From Candidatus Krumholzibacteriia bacterium (lineage in GTDB: Bacteria > Krumholzibacteriota > Krumholzibacteriia > G020349025), in contig DASRJW010000137.1 of NCBI GenBank assembly GCA_035649275.1, positions 1-14,184 of the forward strand: 14,184 nucleotides of DNA, written 5' to 3'. Made by a program: the position numbers and the translations under genes. Under the pieces are notes generated by a model. It made no database searches and had not been told where the DNA came from. It was given only the letters and a program-made list of their open reading frames with translations. Shown here piece after piece: positions 5,871-12,694 of the stretch; positions within the stretch are counted from its first letter, which is position 1, and each line of letters starts with the position of its first letter.

Positions 5871-6896
5871 TCACCATCCTCTCGAGCTCTGCCGACCCGT
5901 TCGTCCCTCGGGGAGAGATGCTTCGCCATCATGGCGCGCAAGGGGCTCGTTCCCCAGGGGAAGAACGTCCTCGGCACGGACGACGCGCGACGGAGGCGAA
6001 AGCGGCGCCCTCCGACCTTGGCGGGGCGCGATGGCATGTCGCAGGGACTCCAACACCGCACCCGCTGCGAGAACGAGCTTGGTGCTTCCCGGCACGATGG
6101 CGCGTCCGGCGAGAGGAGCGCATCCCTGTGAGCGAATGCGGGTGCCGATGGCGGCATAGACGCGCCGAGCTGTCCGCACTCCCACGCCACAACGCCAGGA
6201 GAGCGCCGGAATGCCAGCATCGCCGGAGCGATAGTAAGCCTCTGCCACACGCAACAGCGCTTCGGTGACCCGGGCCACCGGCTCTCGCGCCGTGGGCGGG
6301 AAGGGGCCGCCGAGCGCACCCTCCAGCCCAGCGCCGCCGTGCACTCGCAGCAACTCTGTGGGCAAATACAGACGGCCGCGCCCCCAGTCCTCGGCCACAT
6401 CACGGCAGATGTTGGTGATCTGCATGGCCACACCTAGGTGCACGGCGTTCCGGGTCGCTTCTTCGTCGTGGACGCCGAGGACGTGGCACATCATCAGGCC
6501 TACCGTGCCGGCGACGCGGTAACAGTAGAGGAGGAGCGCTGGCAGCGTGTCGTAGCGCGCGCCATGGAGGTCCATCTCCAGACCGGCGAGGAGCTCTTGA
6601 GGGTAGTGACGGGGAATGCGGCACTGCTGCGTCACCTGCTGGAAGGCGTCGAGGATGGGGTCGTCGAGGCGGCTGCCGGCGTAGATCCGCTCGAGATCGC
6701 GCTCCAACGCCGCAAGCGCGCTCTGGCGCTGCCCAGGTCCCGCGACATCGACGGTGTCGTCCGCCCTTCGACACCAGGCGTAGACGACGACGGCGCGGTC
6801 CCGTGCCGGCTGCGGCAGTAGCCGCGACGCGAGCGCGAAGCTCTTGGAGTGGAACGCGATGATCCGGCGGCCGGTTTCGAGGGCCTGGGGTTTCAT
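5871..6896 (-). CDS. crtB: Phytoene synthase
   Basis: A 341-residue trans-isoprenyl diphosphate synthase that joins two GGPP molecules head-to-head into phytoene. Both aspartate-rich motifs are present: DDTVD (46-50), after YAWCRRA, and DVAED (166-170) within the ITNICRDVAEDWGRGRLYLP signature. GLEMDL (105-110) and the SGDAGIPAL region also fit the family. ATG at 6896 overlaps the crtI stop (ATGA). The C-terminal 45-50 residues, after the AAGAVLESLR helix, are Arg/Pro-rich and lie beyond the usual family end (about 290-310 residues); their function, if any, is unknown. Fits with crtE upstream and crtI immediately before it. The squalene-synthase-like paralogues HpnC/D are less likely because there is no hopanoid gene here. 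Confidence 0.96.
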   Translation of the reverse strand: MKPQALETGRRIIAFHSKSFALASRLLPQPARDRAVVVYAWCRRADDTVDVAGPGQRQSALAALERDLERIYAGSRLDDPILDAFQQVTQQCRIPRHYPQELLAGLEMDLHGARYDTLPALLLYCYRVAGTVGLMMCHVLGVHDEEATRNAVHLGVAMQITNICRDVAEDWGRGRLYLPTELLRVHGGAGLEGALGGPFPPTAREPVARVTEALLRVAEAYYRSGDAGIPALSWRCGVGVRTARRVYAAIGTRIRSQGCAPLAGRAIVPGSTKLVLAAGAVLESLRHAIAPRQGRRAPLSPPSRVVRAEDVLPLGNEPLARHDGEASLPEGRTGRQSSRGW

Positions 6897-8443
6897 GGGG
6901 CGAAGTCCTGGAGCACCAAGCGCGCGGTCGCCTTGGCCGAGTTGACCACGCCCGGCAGTCCGGCGCCGGGATGCGTGCCGGCGCCGACGAGGTAGAGGCC
7001 GGGAATGCGGTCGTCTCGATTGTGCGGGCGGAACCAGGCGCTCTGCTGCAGCGTCGGGGCGCAGGAGAATGCCGATCCCAGATAGGAGTGCAACTCATCG
7101 GCGAAGTCCACCGGTGTGAACCAGCGCTGCGTGACCACGTGCTGCCGCAGATCGGGGAGAACGCCTTCGAGGTACTCGAGGATCCTCTCGGCGTAGTGCG
7201 GCGCCAGGTGCGGCCAGTCCACCGGCGCGTTCCCCAGGTGCGGCACCGGCGAGAGGACGTAGAAGGTTTCACACCCCGGAGGAGCGAGGGAGCGGTCGGT
7301 GATCGTGGGCGCGTGCAGGTAGAGGCTGAAGTCTTCGGGCACCTCGCGGCCATGGAAGATTTCGTGCAGCAGCTCGCGATAGCGCCTCCCGAACAAGATG
7401 GTGTGATGCGCCACGTGCTGGTCGTAGCGACGATTGGTGCCGAAGTAGAGAACGAAGAGCGACATCGACCAGTCCATGCGTTCGAGACGACGTCGCATGC
7501 GTTGCGCTGCTGGGGCGGCGCCGTAGAGGCCGGCATAGGTGTGGTGCAGGTCGGCGTTGGAAACGACGAGATCGTACTCCGCCGGGGGCCGGCCGCGGAC
7601 GCGCACACGGTGCTGCAGGCTCCTGTCGTGCGGGGGAACGCTGCCGTTCCGCGTGATCAGACTGGAGCCGCGTCGCACGACATCGATGCCTTCCACCGGG
7701 GAATCGAGGAATAGCTCGCCCCCGAGCTCATGGAAGAGTCGGACGAGGCCGCGGACCAGGGCGCCCGTGCCGCCGCGGGGGAACGAGACCCCCCAGTGGC
7801 GTTCGAGATAATGGATGAGTGTGTAGATGGAGCTGGTCTCGTAGGGGTTGCCGCCCACGAGGAGCGAGTGGAAGCTCAGCGCCTGGCGCACGTGCTCTTC
7901 CTGCACGAAACGGCTCACCGTACCGTACACCGAGCGGTCGGCCCGCAGTCGCACCAGATGCGGCGCCACGCGCACCATGTCGGCGAAGCGCAGGAAGGGC
8001 GTCGCTGCCAGCTCGGTGTAGCCGGTCTCGAACACCCGGCGCGAATGTTCCACGAAGCGCTGGTAACCGGCGACGTCCGCGGGCCGCAAGCGCCCGATCT
8101 CGGCGCTCATGGCCTCGCTGTCGCCGCTGTAGTCGAAACGAACACCGTCCTCCCAGAGCAAGCGGTAGAACGGCTGCACAGGCAGGAGCTCGACGTAGTC
8201 CTTCAGCTCTCGGCCTGCGGCGGCGAAGAGTTCCTCGAAGACGTGCGGCGCCGTGATGACCGTCGGGCCGGCATCGAAGACGAAGCCTTGGTCCTCGTAG
8301 ACATAGGCGCGGCCCCCGGGTTTGTCCCGGGCTTCGAACACCGTGGTGCGGATGCCGCCGGCCTGGAGCCGGATCGCAGCGGCCAGGCCCCCGAAGCCGC
8401 TGCCGATGACGGCGGCGCGGACAGCGCCGGGGCGTTCAGCCAT
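6893..8443 (-). CDS. crtI: Phytoene desaturase (lycopene-forming, CrtI type)
   Basis: A 516-residue FAD enzyme that desaturates phytoene to lycopene. It has the N-terminal dinucleotide fold AVIGSGFGGLAAAIRL (11-26), Glu37 at the end of the second strand, KPGGRAY (41-47), FDAGPTVITAP (56-66) and the bacterial phytoene-dehydrogenase C-terminal signature GLYLVGAGTHPGAGLPGV. Length matches CrtI. ATG at 8443 lies within the end of crtE (8-bp overlap, ATGGCTGA). A short charged insertion around residues 265-290 is the only odd spot. The number of desaturation steps cannot be read from sequence, but a downstream lycopene cyclase of CrtY type implies four. Confidence 0.96.
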   Translation of the reverse strand: MAERPGAVRAAVIGSGFGGLAAAIRLQAGGIRTTVFEARDKPGGRAYVYEDQGFVFDAGPTVITAPHVFEELFAAAGRELKDYVELLPVQPFYRLLWEDGVRFDYSGDSEAMSAEIGRLRPADVAGYQRFVEHSRRVFETGYTELAATPFLRFADMVRVAPHLVRLRADRSVYGTVSRFVQEEHVRQALSFHSLLVGGNPYETSSIYTLIHYLERHWGVSFPRGGTGALVRGLVRLFHELGGELFLDSPVEGIDVVRRGSSLITRNGSVPPHDRSLQHRVRVRGRPPAEYDLVVSNADLHHTYAGLYGAAPAAQRMRRRLERMDWSMSLFVLYFGTNRRYDQHVAHHTILFGRRYRELLHEIFHGREVPEDFSLYLHAPTITDRSLAPPGCETFYVLSPVPHLGNAPVDWPHLAPHYAERILEYLEGVLPDLRQHVVTQRWFTPVDFADELHSYLGSAFSCAPTLQQSAWFRPHNRDDRIPGLYLVGAGTHPGAGLPGVVNSAKATARLVLQDFAP

Positions 8444-9461
8444 AGGCCTGCGACAATCGCTGCACTTGCTCTGCCAGGTCGTCCAGGGCCGGCGAGGGTC
8501 CGAGAACCCGGACCAACTCGTGCAGCGCCTCTTGCATGGTGGCCGCGATCAGCCCCGGGGCCGTCTGGTGCAGCTGCGCGCGCAACCGGAGGAGAACCTC
8601 CTCGACTTCCGGCGCCGCAGCCGCTAGCTCCGCTGCCCGCGCGATGCCGGCATATCCCACCGGGTCGCGACTCTCGGCGAGCCAGGCCCAAGGCCAGGTC
8701 GGCCGTCCGAGCTGCAAGTCCTCGAACCCCTTGTTCCGACGGCGATCGACGGCAATGCCAGACCAATCATCTGCCATCTGCAGGACGAAGCCGACGCGGG
8801 TGCCGAAGTGCGCCAGGGCCGTCAGCGTCTCCGGCGCCGCGCCCGCAGCCCGCGCGCCCATGAGGGCGGCGAGACGCAACAGCGCGCCCGTCTTGAGCTG
8901 GGTCACCTGCGCCACGAACGCCGGCACCTCGCTCTGGCGCAGACTGGTCACGCGGAGCGAGAGATCGAGAGCCTGGCCCTGGTGCGAGAGCACCACGGCG
9001 TCCGCGATGTCGGCGTACAAAGCGAGGGCCAAGTCGCGTTGCAACCCCAGGCGGGAGAGCAGCGCCAGAGGCAAGAAGTGCAGCCAATTGCCCGTGTTGA
9101 GCGCCAGCGGGAGGCCGAAGCGCCGATGCAATGAAGGTTCGCCGCGGCGCGTCTCCGACGCGTCCTCGATGTCGTCGATGACGAGGGAGCCGGCGTGCAA
9201 CAGCTCGACGAGGAACTGCAATTCCTGGGGTTGCTGGCCCGGCGTTCCCCCCGCGAGAGCCCAGCTGCTGGCGACGAGCTGGCTGCGGAAACCCTTGCCG
9301 GGGCGACGCAGGATGTCCCGCGCCGGGTCGAGGAGAGCTGCTTCCCAATAGCGAAGATCGAGAGGTGTCCCAAGACTCTCGGCCGGCATTGCGGCGAGAA
9401 GGTCGACGAGGACTTCCTGTAGATCGAAAGTCGAGGCCGGCGCTGCCGCGGGAGGGTTCAT
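8436..9461 (-). CDS. crtE: Geranylgeranyl diphosphate synthase (CrtE)
   Basis: A 341-residue polyprenyl diphosphate synthase, expected to make GGPP for CrtB. The first aspartate-rich motif is DDIED (96-100) followed by RRG (105-107) and LHRRFGLPLALNTGNW; the LVIDDIED core and the PGKGFRSQL (54-62) in place of GGKRLRP look more like eukaryotic/fungal GGPP synthases than typical bacterial ones. The second motif is DDWSG (231-235), lacking the final Asp of DDxxD. The GQALDLSL and QLKTGAL blocks are conserved. ATG at 9461 overlaps the crtY stop (ATGA) and has AAGGAG 7 nt upstream; the frame continues upstream inside crtY without homology. C20 chain length is inferred from the operon, not from residues I can test. 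Confidence 0.92.
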   Translation of the reverse strand: MNPPAAAPASTFDLQEVLVDLLAAMPAESLGTPLDLRYWEAALLDPARDILRRPGKGFRSQLVASSWALAGGTPGQQPQELQFLVELLHAGSLVIDDIEDASETRRGEPSLHRRFGLPLALNTGNWLHFLPLALLSRLGLQRDLALALYADIADAVVLSHQGQALDLSLRVTSLRQSEVPAFVAQVTQLKTGALLRLAALMGARAAGAAPETLTALAHFGTRVGFVLQMADDWSGIAVDRRRNKGFEDLQLGRPTWPWAWLAESRDPVGYAGIARAAELAAAAPEVEEVLLRLRAQLHQTAPGLIAATMQEALHELVRVLGPSPALDDLAEQVQRLSQAYG

Positions 9462-10609
9462 CGACGCACTCCTTTGCTGAGACGATAGCGCAGCGACAGA
9501 CCGCGCGGCGGCCGGCCGAGCACGAGCCTCACCCGGTCCTGCGGGCGCAAGCGCAGCGCGTAGAACCGTTCGATCGTCTCCAGGGGCAGACGGTAGAAGC
9601 GGTGCATTATATGCCATCGCGCCTCCGGGGGAAACCAGCGGAAGAGCATGTGGTTGAGCAAGTGACAAAAGCCCGCCTGACGTCGATGGGTGCGGATGAA
9701 GGCCTGGAGCGCCGGGCCGAAGAGATGCTCCGGCGGCTGGTTCGCCACCAGTTCGGCGAGTCGGGCGGCGATGGGGAGGGAATAACCCGTGCCGGGATGG
9801 AAGAAACCACCGCGATAGCCGGCCAAGAGAGGGCCGCGCTGCGGCAGCCCGAAGCGGCCGCGCCAGGGCATGGGGAGAATCCCTTCCTCTTCGCGCTCGA
9901 TCGATTGCACCTCGAGTCCCATGCGGCCGACGTGCTCCAGGACTCGACGGCGCAGCGTCTCGCGCTCGAGGCGGGGATCATTGGTGAAGTACGTGTCCTC
10001 CACGAGCAGGCGCGTGGGGCCGAGGGGCAGCGTGTAGGCGAAGCGGAAGCCTTCGGATTGCTCCACCGTCGCATCCATGAGTACCGGGCATTCCAGGGCG
10101 TGCGGGGTCGTGAGCTCGACCTCGAGTCCCAGGAACTTCTGATAACCCTGCGCGTTGTTCTGCGCCGCATCCGGTGCGATACCACGGGCGTCGATCACCA
10201 CGGTGCCCGTGAGACGCTCGCCCTCGTCCAGGAGCACGTGGTGCTCGCCGACTTCCACTGCGCCGCGGCCGGTGCGTAGCGTGCCGCCCGGCCATTCTGC
10301 CAGGACACCGGCCACGACCTCGTGTAAACGTGTGCTCGAGATCATCGAATACTCGCTGTCGAGCCGGCGCTCGAAGCCGGGGAAGCGGACGTCGTAGCCT
10401 GGCCAGCGCCGGCAGACGAGCGGCGCCACCCAGACCCGGGCGGCGGGCGCCAGATCGGCGGCATGGAAGCACCAGGTGTGGTTGCCTCCCAGGCGAGCAT
10501 CGCGCTCCACGAGCGCGACGCGCGCCCTGGGCTTCCGGGCGCGGAGGGCGAGCGCGAGCAGGGCGCTCTGCAGGCCGCCGCCGACGAGGATCGTGTCGAA
10601 GTCGTGCAT
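9458..10609 (-). CDS. crtY: Lycopene beta-cyclase (CrtY type)
   Basis: A 383-residue flavin-dependent cyclase that closes both ends of lycopene to beta-carotene. Landmarks: DTILVGGGLQSAL (5-17), GNHTWCFH (42-49), YQKFLGLEVEL (156-166), a VEDTYFTND block (203-211), EEEGILPMPW (240-249) and the GGFFHPGTGYSLPIA FAD region. C-terminal HIMHRFYRLPLETIERFYAL matches CrtY enzymes. Length is normal. ATG at 10609 has no strong Shine-Dalgarno, but the upstream in-frame codons offer no better start; a nearby ATG at 10620 is out of frame. First gene of the eight-gene crt operon. It provides beta-carotene, the substrate expected for CrtU. Confidence 0.96.
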   Translation of the reverse strand: MHDFDTILVGGGLQSALLALALRARKPRARVALVERDARLGGNHTWCFHAADLAPAARVWVAPLVCRRWPGYDVRFPGFERRLDSEYSMISSTRLHEVVAGVLAEWPGGTLRTGRGAVEVGEHHVLLDEGERLTGTVVIDARGIAPDAAQNNAQGYQKFLGLEVELTTPHALECPVLMDATVEQSEGFRFAYTLPLGPTRLLVEDTYFTNDPRLERETLRRRVLEHVGRMGLEVQSIEREEEGILPMPWRGRFGLPQRGPLLAGYRGGFFHPGTGYSLPIAARLAELVANQPPEHLFGPALQAFIRTHRRQAGFCHLLNHMLFRWFPPEARWHIMHRFYRLPLETIERFYALRLRPQDRVRLVLGRPPRGLSLRYRLSKGVRR

Positions 10610-10635
10610 GCCGAAGGCATCCAGCCAATCGCTCG

Positions 10636-10662
10636 TAGAGTCCGCTCTAGCCGGCGAGTATA
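10636..10662 (-). promoter_or_regulatory. Candidate crt operon -10 element with adjacent dyad
   Basis: On the minus strand TATACT (10657-10662) is a five-of-six match to TATAAT and would start transcription near 10650, about 41 nt before crtY. No good -35 lies 16-18 bp upstream (CGCCAC at 17 bp), so the promoter may need an activator or another sigma factor. A small dyad TAGAG-N4-CTCTA (10636-10649) covers the first transcribed bases and could be an operator. Confidence 0.35.
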
Positions 10663-10666
10663 CCGA

Positions 10667-10695
10667 TTGAGCCTGGACGGTGGCGGCACTAGAAT
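10667..10695 (+). promoter_or_regulatory. Predicted sigma70 promoter for the 10749-12054 gene pair
   Basis: TTGAGC (10667-10672) and TAGAAT (10690-10695) are separated by exactly 17 bp, matching -35 and -10 consensus at four and five of six bases. Transcription would start near 10702, giving a leader of about 47 nt. It overlaps the region needed by the divergent crtY promoter, so the two may compete or be co-regulated. Confidence 0.55.
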
Positions 10696-10748
10696 CGGAG
10701 CGCGCGACGCGGCGCCGAGCGTTGCCGCGCTGCTACGAGGAGGATCGC

Positions 10749-11162
10749 ATGCGATGCCATCAGATCGTGCTGGGCGCCCTGTTGCTGGCGCTCACGGCTT
10801 CGAGCGCCAGCGCCGGCCGCATTTTCGGCGACATCAAGATGGACGGCAAGCCGGTGCCGGAAGGCCTCCGGGTCCGCATCAGCCAGCCCGTCGCCGAGGC
10901 GGCGGAGAAGGACGCGGCCAAGGGCGAGGCGAAGAGCGAGGCCAAGGCAGAGAAGGCGCCGAAGGTGGCGCCGATCGACTCCTGCGCCACCGACAAGTTC
11001 GGCGCCTACAAGCTCAACGTGAAGACGGAGGGGAAGTGCACCTTGACGGTGCTGTACGAGAAGCAGCCCGTCTCCCTCGAGGTGTTCTCCTACAAGGATG
11101 CCACCCGCTACGACCTGATCCTGGAGAAGAAGGAAGGCAAGCTGGCGCTGCGAAGGAAGTGA
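10749..11162 (+). CDS. Secreted carboxypeptidase-regulatory-like (transthyretin-fold-like) protein
   Basis: A 137-residue protein with a clear signal peptide (VLGALLLALTASSASA, cleavage after residue 22). The mature part reads like a small beta-sandwich of the carboxypeptidase-regulatory-like type: GRIFGDIKMDGKPVPEGLRV at the N terminus, TDKFGAYKLNV, GKCTLTVLYE and a VEVFSYKDATRYDLILE-type end. Two cysteines, in DSCATD and GKCTL, could pair after export. Between the first two strands sits a 25-residue Ala/Lys/Glu-rich insertion (about 51-75). ATG at 10749 has AGGAGG with 5 nt spacing; the open frame upstream crosses the promoter. The next gene begins 1 nt after its stop. Function unknown; divergent orientation to crtY does not by itself imply a carotenoid role. 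Confidence 0.82.
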   Translation: MRCHQIVLGALLLALTASSASAGRIFGDIKMDGKPVPEGLRVRISQPVAEAAEKDAAKGEAKSEAKAEKAPKVAPIDSCATDKFGAYKLNVKTEGKCTLTVLYEKQPVSLEVFSYKDATRYDLILEKKEGKLALRRK

Positions 11163-11163
11163 G

Positions 11164-12054
11164 ATGAGCGAGGGAGCGCGGAAGGATAAGTGGGACAAGC
11201 TGGCGATCGTGCTGGCTCCGGTGGGCGGCCTGCTCACCGCGGGGGCGATCGCCATTTTCGGCTTCGTCACCTCCAATGTCCTCAACCGCCGGCAGGCCAA
11301 CGAGACGAACACGCGTCTCTACTCGGAGCTGATGAGCAAGCGCGAGGAGTCGGAGAGCGCCCTCCGCAAGGACATGTTCGTTTCCATCATCAATTCCTTT
11401 CTCGCCCCTGGAGGATCGGACCTGGGGGCGGCGGTGCTCAACCTCGAGCTCCTGGCCTACAACTTCCACGAGTCGCTCAATCTGAAGCCGCTGTTCCTCG
11501 ACCTGAAGCGTCGCATCGATCGGGCGGAGGTGGGGGCGACGCCGGCGGTGCGCGCGGACCTCGACGACTACTCCGTGCGCCTCGAGCGGGTGGCGCGGGA
11601 GATCGCCCGCAAGCAGCTCATCGTCCTGGAGGGCGTGGGGCGCAAGTTCGACCGCACCATCGACATGACCGTGGATCCCATCGGCACCTCGCTGGAGCCC
11701 GCGACGCTCAGCCTGGATTCGATCCCGACCTTTTTCGGCATCGATGTTCTCGATGTGGATCAGCGCAACCGGGAGATCAAGGTGGGCCTCAACGTCGAAA
11801 CGCCCGACCCGGTGCTGGGCCGACAGACCAAGACCGCGACGTTCGTGGTCAGCTTCTTCGACTTCCCGATGATCGACAACACACGCCTGGCCCACGGTCA
11901 GCGTTGCGCCATCATCCTCAACGGCTTCTCCGAGCAAGCCGCCGACGTCACCCTGGTGCTCTTTCCGGGGGAGTACGCCAGCTTGAAGGAGAAGCCCTAC
12001 TACAGCGAGGTGCTGGAGAAGGTGCGGAGCGCCAGCGAGCAAGCGGCCCACTGA
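11164..12054 (+). CDS. Single-pass membrane protein of unknown function
   Basis: A 296-residue protein I do not recognise. Residues 13-40 (LAIVLAPVGGLLTAGAIAIFGFV...) form one strong transmembrane helix, followed by an Arg/Glu-rich stretch (about 42-72) likely to be helical or coiled-coil, a helical region to about 165, and a C-terminal part (about 175-285) with alternating hydrophobic strands such as IKVGLNVETP, TATFVVSFFDFP and AADVTLVLFPGE. No Cys-rich, Walker or protease motif is visible. ATG at 11164 is 1 nt after the previous stop, with GGAAG about 6 nt upstream, so the two genes are cotranscribed. The codon usage is strongly GC-rich and consistent with a real gene. 186 nt without a gene follow. 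Confidence 0.8.
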   Translation: MSEGARKDKWDKLAIVLAPVGGLLTAGAIAIFGFVTSNVLNRRQANETNTRLYSELMSKREESESALRKDMFVSIINSFLAPGGSDLGAAVLNLELLAYNFHESLNLKPLFLDLKRRIDRAEVGATPAVRADLDDYSVRLERVAREIARKQLIVLEGVGRKFDRTIDMTVDPIGTSLEPATLSLDSIPTFFGIDVLDVDQRNREIKVGLNVETPDPVLGRQTKTATFVVSFFDFPMIDNTRLAHGQRCAIILNGFSEQAADVTLVLFPGEYASLKEKPYYSEVLEKVRSASEQAAH

Positions 12055-12240
12055 CGCGGGGCGCTGGCGACGGACAAGCCGCCTTGCGACCGCTCGTCCC
12101 TTCCGTGCACTGCGCGACCGCTTACCTCAATGCTGCCACTTCCTCCCCGCCTCACCGGCGAGAAAGTTGGTCACATCGTGGCCGGCGCGGGTGTCTCATG
12201 GTTCAAAGACCCCTGGAGACCCCACGTGGAGGATGACGCT

Positions 12241-12645
12241 ATGAGGAACTACGACGTCCAGGAGATCGAGCTCGAGGTCTCCGCCGCTGGAGCCTTCGCT
12301 GTGCTCGCGGACCCGGTGCGACTGCCCCGCTGGACGGATGCCTTCGAAAGCGCCGACGGCAAAGCCGCCACAATGCGCACGCCCCAGGGCGCGCTCCGCG
12401 TGGGGCTCGAGGTCCAGGCGTCCCCGGCTCAGGGCGTCGTCGATTGGAAGATGACGTTCCCCGACGGCGCCATCGGATGGGCGCACTCGCGGGTGGTCCC
12501 CTTGGCGGAACGGCGTTGCGTCTACACCTTCGTGCTCCACACGCCGCCCCAGGCTCTCGAGTCCGTTGAGGGCGCACTCGACGTCCAGCGTGCGACCCTT
12601 GCCCGTGAGCTGCGGCGGCTGAAAGACCTGTTGGAGCGACGATGA
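12241..12645 (+). CDS. SRPBCC (START/Bet v1-like) domain protein paired with ECF sigma factor
   Basis: A 134-residue single-domain protein with the SRPBCC helix-grip pattern: VQEIELEVSAAGAFAVLADPVRLPRWTDAFES (about 6-37), where a first strand is followed by the capping helix and a P-x-W turn, a middle VDWKMTFPDGAIGWAHSRVVPL segment, and a long C-terminal helix (about 105-134). Such domains bind hydrophobic ligands or act as cyclase/aromatase-like or AHSA1-like modules. ATG at 12241 has GGAGG with 8 nt spacing; earlier in-frame codons to 12130 have no domain similarity. No signal peptide, so cytosolic. The stop at 12643-12645 is part of a duplicated junction leading into the sigma factor, suggesting the protein senses a ligand or modulates the sigma factor. 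That role is inference. Confidence 0.8.
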   Translation: MRNYDVQEIELEVSAAGAFAVLADPVRLPRWTDAFESADGKAATMRTPQGALRVGLEVQASPAQGVVDWKMTFPDGAIGWAHSRVVPLAERRCVYTFVLHTPPQALESVEGALDVQRATLARELRRLKDLLERR

Positions 12646-12694
12646 GGGAACGGGCCGGCGACTTGGAGCGACGATGAGAGGACGAGCCGGCGAC
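12631..12694 (+). repeat. 32-bp tandem duplication at the SRPBCC/sigma junction
   Basis: Two adjacent 32-bp copies (12631-12662 and 12663-12694) identical at 29 of 32 positions. Each begins TTGGAGCGACGATGAG and ends CCGGCGAC. Each copy carries a GGAG ribosome-binding site, an ATGA stop/start overlap and the first codons of the sigma gene. The three differences indicate it is not brand-new. Confidence 0.92.
12642..12677 (+). CDS. 11-codon leader minicistron created by the duplication
   Basis: Reads MREARGD-like: precisely M-R-E-R-A-G-D-L-E-R-R then TGA. Its ATG (12642) overlaps the SRPBCC stop and its TGA (12675-12677) overlaps the sigma factor ATG (12674), with GGAG 5 nt ahead of both starts. 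Its first seven residues mirror the sigma factor's MRGRAGD and its last four mirror the SRPBCC C terminus, as expected from a 32-bp (non-multiple of three) duplication. Whether it is translated is unknown, but the signals are intact. Confidence 0.45.
   Translation: MRERAGDLERR

Noticed and set aside
12160-12210. Possible ECF-type autoregulatory promoter (GTCACA ... TGTCTC) upstream of the SRPBCC gene
   Set aside because: The spacing and bases fit no consensus I can defend, and no second copy of the motif is visible upstream of another gene in the window.
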